A stretch of 64,000 nt of DNA from DAOTYH01 sp034435015 (GTDB taxonomy: Bacteria > Chloroflexota > Anaerolineae > Aggregatilineales > UBA3940). The notes beneath the pieces are model-generated. The model had not been told where the DNA came from and did not search any database. It worked only from the letters and a program-made list of their open reading frames with translations. The position numbers and the translations under genes were made by a program. Positions 1-7,718 of this stretch are shown here, one piece after another (the stretch's first letter is position 1; every line of letters begins with the position of its first letter). The stretch lies in NCBI GenBank assembly GCA_034435015.1, contig DAOTYH010000051.1:42274-106273 (forward strand), read 5' to 3'.

Positions 1-923
1 ATGAACGGATGATCCGCCCCAAGGGAGGGCGGATTGCCGTGCTGACCCAATCAGGCACGGTGGGGTGCATCTTCTTGGAGGGGGCCGCTGATCTGGGCGT
101 GAGCAAATTCGTCAGCTACGGCAACCGTACTGATGTAGACGAGGCCGACCTGCTGGCCTATCTGGCGGATGACCCGGAAACAGACCTGATAGCCATGTAT
201 ATCGAAGGGCTGGAGGATGGACGTAAGTTCCTAAACACGGCCAGGGAGGTCTCGAAGAAAAAGCCAATTGTCCTGTTCAAAGTGGGACGAACTGAGCGGG
301 CCGCGCGTGCCTCGATGTCGCATACCGGCTTTTTCGGCGGTTCATATGAGGTGGCACGCGGGGCATTCCGGCAGGCAGGGCTGGTGGTGGTGGACAGCAA
401 TGAAGAATTGCTGGCGGCCAGCAAGGCGCTGGCGATGCAGCCCCTCGCCAGAGGGCCGCGTGTGGCTATGATCAGCAACGGCGCCGGCTCGATGGTACAG
501 GGCATTGATCTGCTCAAGAATTACAACTTGGAGATGCCGGAGATCAGCCCGGAGACAGTCAAACGTCTCAGGGAAGTTTACCCCCCTTACTACATTGTCC
601 AGAATCCAGTTGATGTGACCGGTTCAGGCACGAGCACCGATTATGAGAATGGCATCGAGGCACTGCTCAAAGACCCCAATGTGGATATTGTGATGCCGTG
701 GTTTGTGTTCCCTGATACACCGCTGGAGGAAGATATTGTCCAGAAACTGGAGCGGTTGAATCGGGCTTATGACAAACCAATTGTGGTCGGGACGATGGGC
801 GGCCCTTACACGATCAAGATGTCGAAGGCCATTGAGGCAGTTGGAGTGCCTGTCTTTCTCTCGGTACGCGACTGGGTTGCGGCGGCCCATAGTCTGGCTT
901 TTGGGCGCAGGAACGCAGGTTAA
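1..923 (+). CDS. NDP-forming acyl-CoA synthetase, CoA-ligase domains (5' truncated by window)
   Basis: This is the C-terminal part of an ADP/NDP-forming acetyl-CoA synthetase alpha-type subunit, which interconverts an acyl-CoA and ADP+Pi with the free acid, CoA and ATP. The reading frame is open to the first base and the usual N-terminal CoA-binding Rossmann domain is missing, so the gene starts upstream of the window; the ATG at 9 has no ribosome site. Visible signatures are the succinyl-CoA-ligase flavodoxin fold opening (GGRIAVLTQSGTVG) and SMSHTGFFGG, whose His (about residue 105 counted from the ATG at 9) matches the phospho-histidine of the family. The ATP-grasp beta domain is not present, so it must be elsewhere or upstream. 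Position at the head of the Mo-hydroxylase cluster suggests activation or release of an acyl-CoA intermediate; the acid is unknown. Confidence 0.85.
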   Translation, partial: ERMIRPKGGRIAVLTQSGTVGCIFLEGAADLGVSKFVSYGNRTDVDEADLLAYLADDPETDLIAMYIEGLEDGRKFLNTAREVSKKKPIVLFKVGRTERAARASMSHTGFFGGSYEVARGAFRQAGLVVVDSNEELLAASKALAMQPLARGPRVAMISNGAGSMVQGIDLLKNYNLEMPEISPETVKRLREVYPPYYIVQNPVDVTGSGTSTDYENGIEALLKDPNVDIVMPWFVFPDTPLEEDIVQKLERLNRAYDKPIVVGTMGGPYTIKMSKAIEAVGVPVFLSVRDWVAAAHSLAFGRRNAG

Positions 924-950
924 TCACATAGATTTTTAGGAGGTATCGGC

Positions 951-2177
951 GTGGGTCAACCTTGGAAAACAGACAAATATTTTGTCAGCCCCTTGAACTA
1001 CCTTGAAGAGGTGACTAAAGAATATAAGCTCCCCCAGAAAGTCAAAATTCATGACATCACACTCCGCGACGGCGAGCAGGAGACCGGCGTTGCCCTGCGC
1101 AAGGATGACAAGATTCGCATAGCTGAGGCGCTGGCAGAGGCCGGTATTCACCGCATTGAGGCCGGGATGCCGGCTGTCTCCAAGCAGGATGCGGATGCGA
1201 TCCGTGAGATAGTCAAACGCAACCTTGGCCCTGAAATCTTTGGCTTCTGCCGTTGTATTCTGGATGATGTCAAACTGGCCGCTGATTGTGGAGTCTCAGG
1301 GGTGGTTATTGAGATTCCAAGTAGTGAGCATATCATCAAATATGCCTATCAGTGGCCCTTAGAGAAGGCGATTGATCTATCGGTGCAGGTGACCCGTTAC
1401 GCTCATGAAATGGGGCTGTATGTGGTGTTCTTCACGATTGATGCAACCCGCGCCGATTTCAACTGGTTGCTTCAGATCATTGAGAAGGTAGCTTCCGAAG
1501 GACACATGGACGCTCTGACATTGGTAGATACCATGGGCGTTGCCTCGATGGGGGCTATCCGCTATTACGTCCGCAATATGAAAAAGCGCCTTGGCAAGCC
1601 GCTGGAGGCACACTTCCACAACGACTTTGGGCTGGCCAATGCCAACAGCTTGGCGGCAGTCGAGGAAGGCGCAGAGGTCATCCACTCGACAGTGTTGGGT
1701 ATGGGCGAGCGGGCCGGGCAGGCCTCTACTGAGCAGATCGCTCTGGCACTCAAACTGCTGTATGGAATGGATACCGGCGTCAAACTGGAAAAGCTGGCCG
1801 GCTTAACCCGTACCGTTGCTGAGCTGACCGGCCATGTCACCCCGTTGAACCAGCCGGTGGCCGGCTATGCCATGTACCAGATCGAGTCAGGTATCCCTGC
1901 CGCTTGGTGGTTGCGCTGTAAGGATGAACATCCGACAGAGGTGTTTGGCATCCTGCCGTCACTGATCGGCCAAAAAGAGCCGGAGATCGTGCTGGGCAAG
2001 GGGAGCGGCGCGGACTCTGTGTTGTACTGGTTACGCAAGATCGGGATGGATGCCACCCCAGAGCAGGCCCTTGATATAGCCATGCTGGTCAAAGAGAAGG
2101 CTATGGAGAAGAAGGGGCTGGTGGACGAGGATGAGTTCCGTCAAATTGCCACAGAATATCTGGCCGCGGCTAAGTAG
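951..2177 (+). CDS. HMGL-like family protein (isopropylmalate/homocitrate synthase superfamily)
   Basis: A TIM-barrel enzyme of the DRE metallolyase family that makes or breaks a C-C bond with acyl-CoA or pyruvate. The start is GTG with a strong AGGAGGT site ten bases upstream. ITLRDGEQE near residue 37-45 is the catalytic and metal-binding first strand, and HFHNDFG near residue 222 supplies the two metal-ligand histidines; VDTMG and GMGERAGQAS fit the synthase branch. At 408 residues it is close to homocitrate synthase and lacks the C-terminal LeuA regulatory domain, so leucine-type feedback is not expected. Its position between an acyl-CoA synthetase and a Mo hydroxylase, rather than in a leuBCD operon, points to a catabolic or specialised role. 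The exact substrate cannot be read from the sequence. Confidence 0.85.
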   Translation: MGQPWKTDKYFVSPLNYLEEVTKEYKLPQKVKIHDITLRDGEQETGVALRKDDKIRIAEALAEAGIHRIEAGMPAVSKQDADAIREIVKRNLGPEIFGFCRCILDDVKLAADCGVSGVVIEIPSSEHIIKYAYQWPLEKAIDLSVQVTRYAHEMGLYVVFFTIDATRADFNWLLQIIEKVASEGHMDALTLVDTMGVASMGAIRYYVRNMKKRLGKPLEAHFHNDFGLANANSLAAVEEGAEVIHSTVLGMGERAGQASTEQIALALKLLYGMDTGVKLEKLAGLTRTVAELTGHVTPLNQPVAGYAMYQIESGIPAAWWLRCKDEHPTEVFGILPSLIGQKEPEIVLGKGSGADSVLYWLRKIGMDATPEQALDIAMLVKEKAMEKKGLVDEDEFRQIATEYLAAAK

Positions 2178-2213
2178 AGTGAGGCGTTGGTTCAGCCTCT
2201 TCAGGATTGAACA

Positions 2214-2759
2214 ATGAAGGTAGCTGGTACTCACTTGTTAGATGCTTCAGTTGAGCGTGTCTGGCCGCTGATCTTTGACCCTGTTGCGTTAGTCGGCCTG
2301 ATACCGGGCTGTCAGCGTATGGAGCAGGTCGGCCCAAATGAGTATCGCGGGCAGATTCAAGTCGGTTTGACAGGTATCACCGGAATCTATGACGTGGTTG
2401 TCAGGGTAGCTGAACGGGAAGAGCCTCACTTCTGTCGTCTTGAAGGGGAGGTCTCCAGCTCAGCAGGCTCCATGAAAGGCACGGCGTCTTTCCGGCTGAA
2501 GGAGGAGGTGGATCACCGAACGCTGATCGAGTATGAAGGGAACGCGATGCTGATGGGTGCGCTGGCAAAGTTCAGCTCCCGCTTCTTTGAGGGTGTTGCC
2601 CAAACGATGATCAATCAAGGGTTGGGCAAGCTTAACGCTCAGCTTCAGGCCGGCCCGACTAGCAGGCCAGTTTCCGGTAAGCGTGGTTTTTCACTGACAA
2701 ACTTTTTCAAGAGGATATTCACGGCCATTCAGGCGGCTTTTGGCAAACGACATCCCTAG
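2214..2759 (+). CDS. CoxG/SRPBCC family protein
   Basis: A carbon monoxide dehydrogenase subunit G (CoxG) family protein with an SRPBCC fold. The start of the protein shows the family pattern, AGTHLLDASVERVWPLI followed by a DP..L...IPGC segment, and the middle has GSMKGTASFRL. In Oligotropha, CoxG helps anchor CODH to the membrane; in other Mo-hydroxylase operons its role is assumed similar or in cofactor assembly. The C-terminal 40 residues are basic and contain a hydrophobic/aromatic stretch (SLTNFFKRIFTAIQAAFGK) that could be an amphipathic membrane anchor. It lies 36 bases after the HMGL-like gene, in the same apparent transcript as the hydroxylase subunits. Confidence 0.85.
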   Translation: MKVAGTHLLDASVERVWPLIFDPVALVGLIPGCQRMEQVGPNEYRGQIQVGLTGITGIYDVVVRVAEREEPHFCRLEGEVSSSAGSMKGTASFRLKEEVDHRTLIEYEGNAMLMGALAKFSSRFFEGVAQTMINQGLGKLNAQLQAGPTSRPVSGKRGFSLTNFFKRIFTAIQAAFGKRHP

Positions 2760-2788
2760 CCGCCAGTTGATTTTGAGGAGAAAACTAT

Positions 2789-3454
2789 ATGCGAATTGTT
2801 GACCTGACTGTTCCCATCGGTGAGGATACGCTCAGCCCTCCGTCTGTTAGCACCCGCCTCCAGTTGACCAGCTTTCACCGTCCGCCGGGCTTCTGGCAGG
2901 CCAGCAAGGTCGAGATGGTGTTGCACACCGGCTCCCATGTGGATTTCAGCAAGCACGTTCTAGAGAACGGCGAAACGGCGGTTGATGTCCCGCTGGAGCG
3001 TGTCTGCGGGGATGCATTGGTGGTTGACCTGAGCTATTTGCAGGCTAACCAGCCTATTACCGTTGCCGATCTGGAACAACATGCACCTGAGATCCGTGAG
3101 GGCGACATTGTGCTGGTGCGCACGGATTGGACTGAGAAACAGTGGGGGAACTTCCCAACCTACTATCTGGAGTCACCCTATTGCTCGCCAGAAGCGGCCC
3201 AGTGGCTGGTGGATAAAGGCGCTAAAGCAATCGGATTTGACTGCTTCAGTGAATACTGCGCCCGGCTGCCTGATTTCACATCAGAGGATTTCATCATCCA
3301 CAAGATCATCCTGGAAAACGGGCGCATCCTGATGCAGCAGATGACCAACCTCTCTAAGTTACCGACTAACCGCCGGTTCACCTTCTTTGCCCCGTTTCTC
3401 AAGATAGCAGGGGCAGAGGGAGCACCGGTACGGTTCTTTGCGCTTCTTGATTAA
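2789..3454 (+). CDS. Cyclase family protein (kynurenine formamidase-like hydrolase)
   Basis: A PF04199 cyclase/formamidase-like metal-dependent hydrolase of 221 residues, the usual length. The HTGSHVDFSKH segment around residue 48-58 corresponds to the HxGTHxDxPxH metal motif of KynB and polyketide cyclases, here with Ser for Thr and Phe-Ser before Lys-His. DIVLVRTDW and KGAKAIGFDCFSEY are further family landmarks. Members hydrolyse amides, formyl groups or lactones, so in this cluster it may open or trim an oxidised heterocycle made by the molybdenum enzyme (inference). A GAGGAG site precedes the ATG by a few bases. Confidence 0.85.
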   Translation: MRIVDLTVPIGEDTLSPPSVSTRLQLTSFHRPPGFWQASKVEMVLHTGSHVDFSKHVLENGETAVDVPLERVCGDALVVDLSYLQANQPITVADLEQHAPEIREGDIVLVRTDWTEKQWGNFPTYYLESPYCSPEAAQWLVDKGAKAIGFDCFSEYCARLPDFTSEDFIIHKIILENGRILMQQMTNLSKLPTNRRFTFFAPFLKIAGAEGAPVRFFALLD

Positions 3455-3481
3455 CCAAATTTTGAGTAAGGAGGTGTTGAT

Positions 3482-4312
3482 TTGGCCACTAAGGCGTATT
3501 TCCTCCCCACGTCGTTGAATGAGGCGGTCAGCCTGCTGGCAGAGCATGGCCCCTCCCTGCTGGTTATGGCGGGGGGCACGCTCGCCATGCCGCTCATCAA
3601 CGAGGGCGTCTCAATGCCTGAGCTGGTAATGGGGCTGAGACGGGCCGGCCTCAATTACATCAAACGGTCAGATGGTGTCCTCTCGATTGGGGCGACAACC
3701 ACCCTGACCCAGATGCTGAATGACAGCAATGTTCCGTTCCTTCAGGAAGCCGCGCATCATGTTGGGGCGTGGGCGATCCGTAACATGGGCACGGTAGGCG
3801 GAAACCTATTTGCCCCGCCGCCCAGCGGTGATTTTGCTGTAGCACTCCTTGCCCTGGATGCTAAGGTCAAGCTGGCCAGCAAGAAGGGGACGCGCACCCT
3901 GCCGCTTACTGAGTTCTATACTGGTTTCCTGACCAATGCCCTTCAGCCGGGTGAGCTGGTGGCAGAGCTTGAGGTCCCGCTACCTAAGGGCAAGACTGCC
4001 TACATTAAGTATGGCCGCAGGCAGCATAATACTCCTGCCATTGTGACGGTAGCGGCTCATCTGGTCATGGATGGCAAGAAGGTCAAGGATGCACGCATCG
4101 CACTGAACGCTGTAGGGCCGCATCCCATCCGTGCTTGGAACGCTGAGAAGGCCCTGATCGGCGCGGCGTTGGATGCAGAGGCCATCCGTGCGGCCTCTGA
4201 CGCCGCCGCTGAAGAGTGCCAGCCGTTCACCGACTCCATCGCCAGTGACTGGTACCGGCGCAAGATGGTGGGCGTGAAGGTAGGCCATGCCCTGGCGCAG
4301 ATTGCTGGATAG
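3482..4312 (+). CDS. Xanthine dehydrogenase family FAD-binding subunit (CoxM-type)
   Basis: The medium FAD subunit of a molybdenum hydroxylase, passing electrons from the 2Fe-2S clusters to an acceptor. It starts at TTG preceded by a strong AAGGAGGTG. Residues about 18-40 carry the FAD pyrophosphate region (VMAGGTLAMPLI in place of the usual AGGTDL), and RNMGTVGGNLFAPPPSGDFAVALLALDA near residue 99-126 is the second FAD signature. The C-terminal CODH_C-type domain follows (TVAAHLVMDGKKVKDARIALNAVG when read in two halves). Length 276 is normal. The gene order M-S-L matches cox/hydroxylase operons. Confidence 0.92.
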   Translation: MATKAYFLPTSLNEAVSLLAEHGPSLLVMAGGTLAMPLINEGVSMPELVMGLRRAGLNYIKRSDGVLSIGATTTLTQMLNDSNVPFLQEAAHHVGAWAIRNMGTVGGNLFAPPPSGDFAVALLALDAKVKLASKKGTRTLPLTEFYTGFLTNALQPGELVAELEVPLPKGKTAYIKYGRRQHNTPAIVTVAAHLVMDGKKVKDARIALNAVGPHPIRAWNAEKALIGAALDAEAIRAASDAAAEECQPFTDSIASDWYRRKMVGVKVGHALAQIAG

Positions 4313-4323
4313 GAGGAGACATC

Positions 4324-4803
4324 ATGCCGTCTAAGGTTGTCAGTTTCAAGCTCAATGGCCGTGAAGTCGAGGTCATGGTTAAACCGCTCATGACCCTCCA
4401 GACCCTCCTGCGCGAACAACTCAACCTGACTGCTACCAAAGCAGGTTGCAGACAGGGCGGGTGCGGAAGCTGTACCGTGCTGGTCAACGGCGAGCCGATG
4501 ATGTCCTGCCTGTTGCCGGTCGAAGATGTGGAGGGGCAGGAAGTCACAACGCTGGAGGGGATCACTCCCGCGGAGGGGTTGAACCCCCTGCAGGAAGCCT
4601 TCTTCGAGAAGTACGCGATCCAGTGTGGTTACTGCACGCCCGGCATGATCATGGTCGCAACGGCTCTGCTGGCTCACAATCCAAACCCCACCCGTGAGCA
4701 GGTTATTGAGGCGATCTCAGGCAACTTCTGCCGTTGCACCGGGTATGCCCCCATCATTGAGGCGATTCAGGCCGCTGCTCAGCGTACGAATGGCCGCAAA
4801 TAA
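4324..4803 (+). CDS. Molybdenum hydroxylase (2Fe-2S)-binding small subunit (CoxS-type)
   Basis: The iron-sulfur subunit that shuttles electrons from the Mo centre to FAD. The N-terminal ferredoxin-like domain has Cys42, Cys47, Cys50 and Cys62 (CRQGGCGSC then SC), and the all-helical C-terminal domain has the second cluster motif (QCGYCTPGM then FCRCTGY). At 159 residues it is a standard CoxS/NdhS/HcrC-type small subunit. AGGAGG precedes the ATG by six bases and it is 11 bases from the FAD-subunit gene, so the two are surely co-transcribed. Confidence 0.95.
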   Translation: MPSKVVSFKLNGREVEVMVKPLMTLQTLLREQLNLTATKAGCRQGGCGSCTVLVNGEPMMSCLLPVEDVEGQEVTTLEGITPAEGLNPLQEAFFEKYAIQCGYCTPGMIMVATALLAHNPNPTREQVIEAISGNFCRCTGYAPIIEAIQAAAQRTNGRK

Positions 4804-4815
4804 GGAGATGAAGCT

Positions 4816-6171
4816 ATGACCATTCCAGAGGAAACCCTCAACGTTGTCGGCCAGTCTGTCCCGCGTCGTGACGGTCTGGGCCATGTCAAGGGGCAGACCG
4901 TCTATGTGGATGACATCAATATCCCCGGCACACTGCATCTCAAGATGGTGCGTAGCCCGGTGCATCACGGCAAGATCAAGCACATTGACTTCTCCGAGGC
5001 GGAGAAAGTCCCCGGTTTTGTGCGTGCCTTGACCTACAAGGACGTCCCCAAGAACATCTACACCATCCTTTGCCTGATCGGTGTCGGTCCGGATGAGGAG
5101 CCGGTTTTGGCCGAGGATAGGGTGCTGTGGAAAGGGGAGCAGATTGCGGCCATCCTCGCTGAGACAGAAGAGGCCGCCATGGAGGCTGTCTCAAAGGTTA
5201 AGCTTGACATCGAGGAACTCCCTGCTGTCTTTGATGTCGAGGAGGCCCTTAAGCCCGGTGCCCCCATCTTGAAGCCGTGGGGAACTAACTACTTCATCTA
5301 CGACTACGAGTATGGACAGCAAAATGCCTTCCGTAAGGTGCGCTTTGGGGATGTCGAGAAAGCTTTTGAGCAGGCTGACTATATTGTCGAAGGGCGGTAT
5401 GACTCCAGCCCCATTGAGCATGCGCCGACTGAGACAACGGCCTGCCTCGTCAAGCCGGAGCCGGATGGCCGTTACACCGTCTATACCAACACCCAGGCGT
5501 TGTTCTTCACTCTGGATAATGCCGCGCTGATCCTGCAAATCCCCTTCAACAAGCTTCACTTCGTAGGCGGAACGGTCGGCGGCGGGTTCGGCGGTAAGGT
5601 GGATGTGATCACCGAGCCAATTGCTATCTTGGGGTCTATGAAGACGGGTCGTCCGGTCAAGTATCGCTACACACGCGAGGAGGAGATGCATGTCTCGTCC
5701 ACACGGAGCGCTTGGCGTATCTACATGAAGGATGGCGTGATGAAGGATGGCCGCATCATCGCCCGCAAGGTGACCAGCTATGCCGACTCGGGTGCTTACA
5801 ACCGTCACACGCCTTACGCTGTTACCAAGCACGCCGCCAATGTGGCCGGCCCTTATGCCATCCCCAACGTGTGGATTGATGCCTATTGCGTCTATACCAA
5901 CCATCAGCCTTGCAGTGCGATGCGCGGATTCGGCGTCACAATGGCCTCCTATGCCATTGAAGTCCAGATGGACAGGATCGCTGAGACTATTGGCATGGAC
6001 CCTTGGGAGATTCGCTTCATCAACGCCTATCGTAACGGCGATATAAAGCCGCATCAGAAGGTCGTTGAGGATGCAACCCTGATCGAGGTCATGAAGGCGG
6101 CCGCGGAGATGGTTGGCCATCAGTTGCCCGACAGGCTGTTGGCTATGAACTCTTGGGACAGGGGGAAGTAA
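4816..6171 (+). CDS. Molybdopterin-binding subunit of Mo hydroxylase, N-terminal half
   Basis: This covers the a/b-hammerhead domain (about residues 20-130) and the first molybdopterin-binding domain of the xanthine dehydrogenase large subunit. GGTVGGGFGGKVD near residues 251-263 is the first MoCo/substrate loop. Near 366-373, CSAMRGFG occupies the active-site loop that in CO dehydrogenase carries Cys (AYRCSFR); the AMRGFG form fits purine, aldehyde, nicotinate or hydroxybenzoyl-CoA type hydroxylases, so this is not a form I CODH. The ORF stops at 6169-6171 after NSWDRGK, where intact relatives continue into the second MoCo domain; the rest is encoded one base downstream in another frame. GGAG RBS at the start. 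Confidence 0.92.
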   Translation: MTIPEETLNVVGQSVPRRDGLGHVKGQTVYVDDINIPGTLHLKMVRSPVHHGKIKHIDFSEAEKVPGFVRALTYKDVPKNIYTILCLIGVGPDEEPVLAEDRVLWKGEQIAAILAETEEAAMEAVSKVKLDIEELPAVFDVEEALKPGAPILKPWGTNYFIYDYEYGQQNAFRKVRFGDVEKAFEQADYIVEGRYDSSPIEHAPTETTACLVKPEPDGRYTVYTNTQALFFTLDNAALILQIPFNKLHFVGGTVGGGFGGKVDVITEPIAILGSMKTGRPVKYRYTREEEMHVSSTRSAWRIYMKDGVMKDGRIIARKVTSYADSGAYNRHTPYAVTKHAANVAGPYAIPNVWIDAYCVYTNHQPCSAMRGFGVTMASYAIEVQMDRIAETIGMDPWEIRFINAYRNGDIKPHQKVVEDATLIEVMKAAAEMVGHQLPDRLLAMNSWDRGK

Positions 6172-6172
6172 A

Positions 6173-7183
6173 ATGGCGAAACTCAGAGGAACTGGCATCG
6201 CTGCCGTCAATTATCCGACCGGCATGAACTTGGGCGGCGACCCCTCTCAGGCGCTCATCCATGCAACCACGACCGGTACATTTGTCATCAGCCTGTCCAG
6301 CACTGATCTGGGGCAGGGGCTGAAGACCGTCATCGCGCAGATTGCGGCTGAGACGCTGGGTGTGCCGTTTGAGAATGTCATGATTGACACCGCCGATACC
6401 GACACCGGCCCGCACTGCATGGGTACGTTTGCCAGCCGGGCTACCCACCGTGTTGGCAATGCTGTGATCATGGCCGCTCAGGAAGCCCGTAAGGTTATGC
6501 TTGAAGTGGCCGCAGACGAGCTGGAAGTCAGCCCGGACGATCTGGAGACCGACGGGCAGGGCAATATCCGGGTCAAGGGTTCGCCCGACCGGAAGATCGA
6601 TCTGGTCAGCCTTGCGCTGGCGGCTCACTTCAAGTACGGCAAGACCATCTCCGGACGCGGTATGTTCATGAAGCCCAAGAGTGCTGTGGACCCCGACACC
6701 GGCAAGATGGACCCCGACTCGACTGAGGCGCATGCCTGCACCGTGGCTGAAGTTGAGGTGGATACCGAGACCGGTGAGGTAACGGTGTTAAGCATCAAGA
6801 GCGCCTACGAGGTTGGCCGTCAGGTGAACCCCAAGCTGGTTGAAGGGCAGATCACGGGCGGGTCGTTCATGGGCATGGCCCATGCTCTGTATGAGACCAC
6901 CAAGCCCTACTATCCTGAACCCGATTATGCTCCCGGCAGTTTCAGCGAATATGTCCTGCCTGGCCCGGCAGAGTTACCGGTGATCGAGAGTGTGGTTCTG
7001 GAGTACCCATCCTCGACAGGCCCATACGGCGTGAAGGGAATTGGGGAAATGACCGCTAACTCGCCTATCCCCGCCATTGTTAATGCCATACACAATGCGA
7101 CTGGTGTGTGGATCACCTCTCTGCCTATCACGCCGGAGAAGGTGTTGCGCGGCTTGGAGGCTAAGGCCGCGGAGGGCAAGTAG
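6173..7183 (+). CDS. Molybdopterin-binding subunit of Mo hydroxylase, C-terminal half
   Basis: The second molybdopterin-binding domain of the large subunit. It opens with KLRGTGIAAVNYPTG, which in intact proteins directly follows the point where the preceding ORF ends. DLGQGLKTVIAQIAAETLG near residue 44-62 is the conserved Gln loop, and GVKGIGE near 286-292 carries the catalytic Glu that abstracts a proton from the Mo ligand water. Translation could start at the ATG at 6173 using the GGGGGAA run six bases upstream, giving a natural two-polypeptide subunit. Equally, loss of one G from that run would fuse both ORFs in frame. Together the halves total 787 residues, normal for one large subunit. 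Confidence 0.92.
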   Translation: MAKLRGTGIAAVNYPTGMNLGGDPSQALIHATTTGTFVISLSSTDLGQGLKTVIAQIAAETLGVPFENVMIDTADTDTGPHCMGTFASRATHRVGNAVIMAAQEARKVMLEVAADELEVSPDDLETDGQGNIRVKGSPDRKIDLVSLALAAHFKYGKTISGRGMFMKPKSAVDPDTGKMDPDSTEAHACTVAEVEVDTETGEVTVLSIKSAYEVGRQVNPKLVEGQITGGSFMGMAHALYETTKPYYPEPDYAPGSFSEYVLPGPAELPVIESVVLEYPSSTGPYGVKGIGEMTANSPIPAIVNAIHNATGVWITSLPITPEKVLRGLEAKAAEGK

Positions 7184-7238
7184 CTTTCAGCTAGGCGGCC
7201 CCTCTTGCTATGCCTCTGGCAGGTAGAATAACCCTATT

Positions 7239-7282
7239 GCCGGGCTGGCTTTTGACCAGCCCGGCGCGATATTCTCTGTTAT
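7239..7282 (+). terminator. Hairpin between Mo-hydroxylase and EthD-like genes
   Basis: A perfect 10-bp inverted repeat, GCCGGGCTGG (7239-7248) and CCAGCCCGGC (7256-7265), has a seven-base loop and is followed by a T-rich but interrupted stretch (ATATTCTCTGTT). It could be a partial terminator or a processing/stabilising hairpin that sets apart the structural subunits from the EthD/XdhC genes. Confidence 0.55.
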
Positions 7283-7302
7283 GACACGATAGGAGGTAAA
7301 CT

Positions 7303-7614
7303 GTGCTCAAGGTCATTTCGCTTCTGAAGCGCAAAGAAGGGATGAGTCTGGAGGAATTCCGCAAGTGGGCGCTGGAGGAACATCCGCCGCTTGGCAAGAA
7401 ACTGCCCGGCATCCGCAAGTACCGCATGAGCGTCGTGATCGAGGATAACCCCAACTTCCCTTATGATGCTGTCTCTGAGTTTTGGTTCGATGATAATGAT
7501 GCCCGCGTAGCCGCTTTCGCCACGCCGGAGGGCAAGGCGGCGGCTGAGGATGCGGCGTCTCATTGTTCGGCCCGCGTTCACTTGCTGACTGAAGAGAAAG
7601 TGATCATCGAGTAA
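7303..7614 (+). CDS. EthD domain-containing protein
   Basis: A small ferredoxin-fold (dimeric alpha+beta barrel) protein of 103 residues. It starts at GTG behind AGGAGGT. The family pattern is LKRKEGMSLEEFRKWALEEH followed by PGIRKYRMSV, and the middle has an acidic SEFWFDDNDA segment. EthD was first named in the ethyl tert-butyl ether degradation cluster and similar proteins accompany many catabolic operons; biochemical roles differ and none is proven here. Location between the molybdopterin subunit and XdhC suggests it belongs to the same pathway, perhaps as an isomerase/cyclase of a small ring product or an accessory protein (inference). Confidence 0.8.
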   Translation: MLKVISLLKRKEGMSLEEFRKWALEEHPPLGKKLPGIRKYRMSVVIEDNPNFPYDAVSEFWFDDNDARVAAFATPEGKAAAEDAASHCSARVHLLTEEKVIIE

Positions 7615-7718
7615 GAGATACAAGGCCCCTGTGTGGGCAAGTAACGGCGTTGGAGAGGGGGCGCAGACCATGCGCCCCTCACTTGCGGGAGAGGTTATCT
7701 TGCTGAGGAGCGCTTCTC

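Noticed and set aside
5191..6210. 339-codon minus-strand open frame in the molybdopterin gene
   Set aside because: Shadow of a conserved gene, with His/Asp-rich translation typical for antisense of this codon usage.
4816..7183. Large Mo subunit as CO dehydrogenase CoxL
   Set aside because: The active-site loop is AMRGFG without the Cys of AYRCSFR, so the Cu-S-Mo site of form I CODH cannot form, in spite of CoxM, CoxS, CoxG, CoxD and CoxE-like neighbours.
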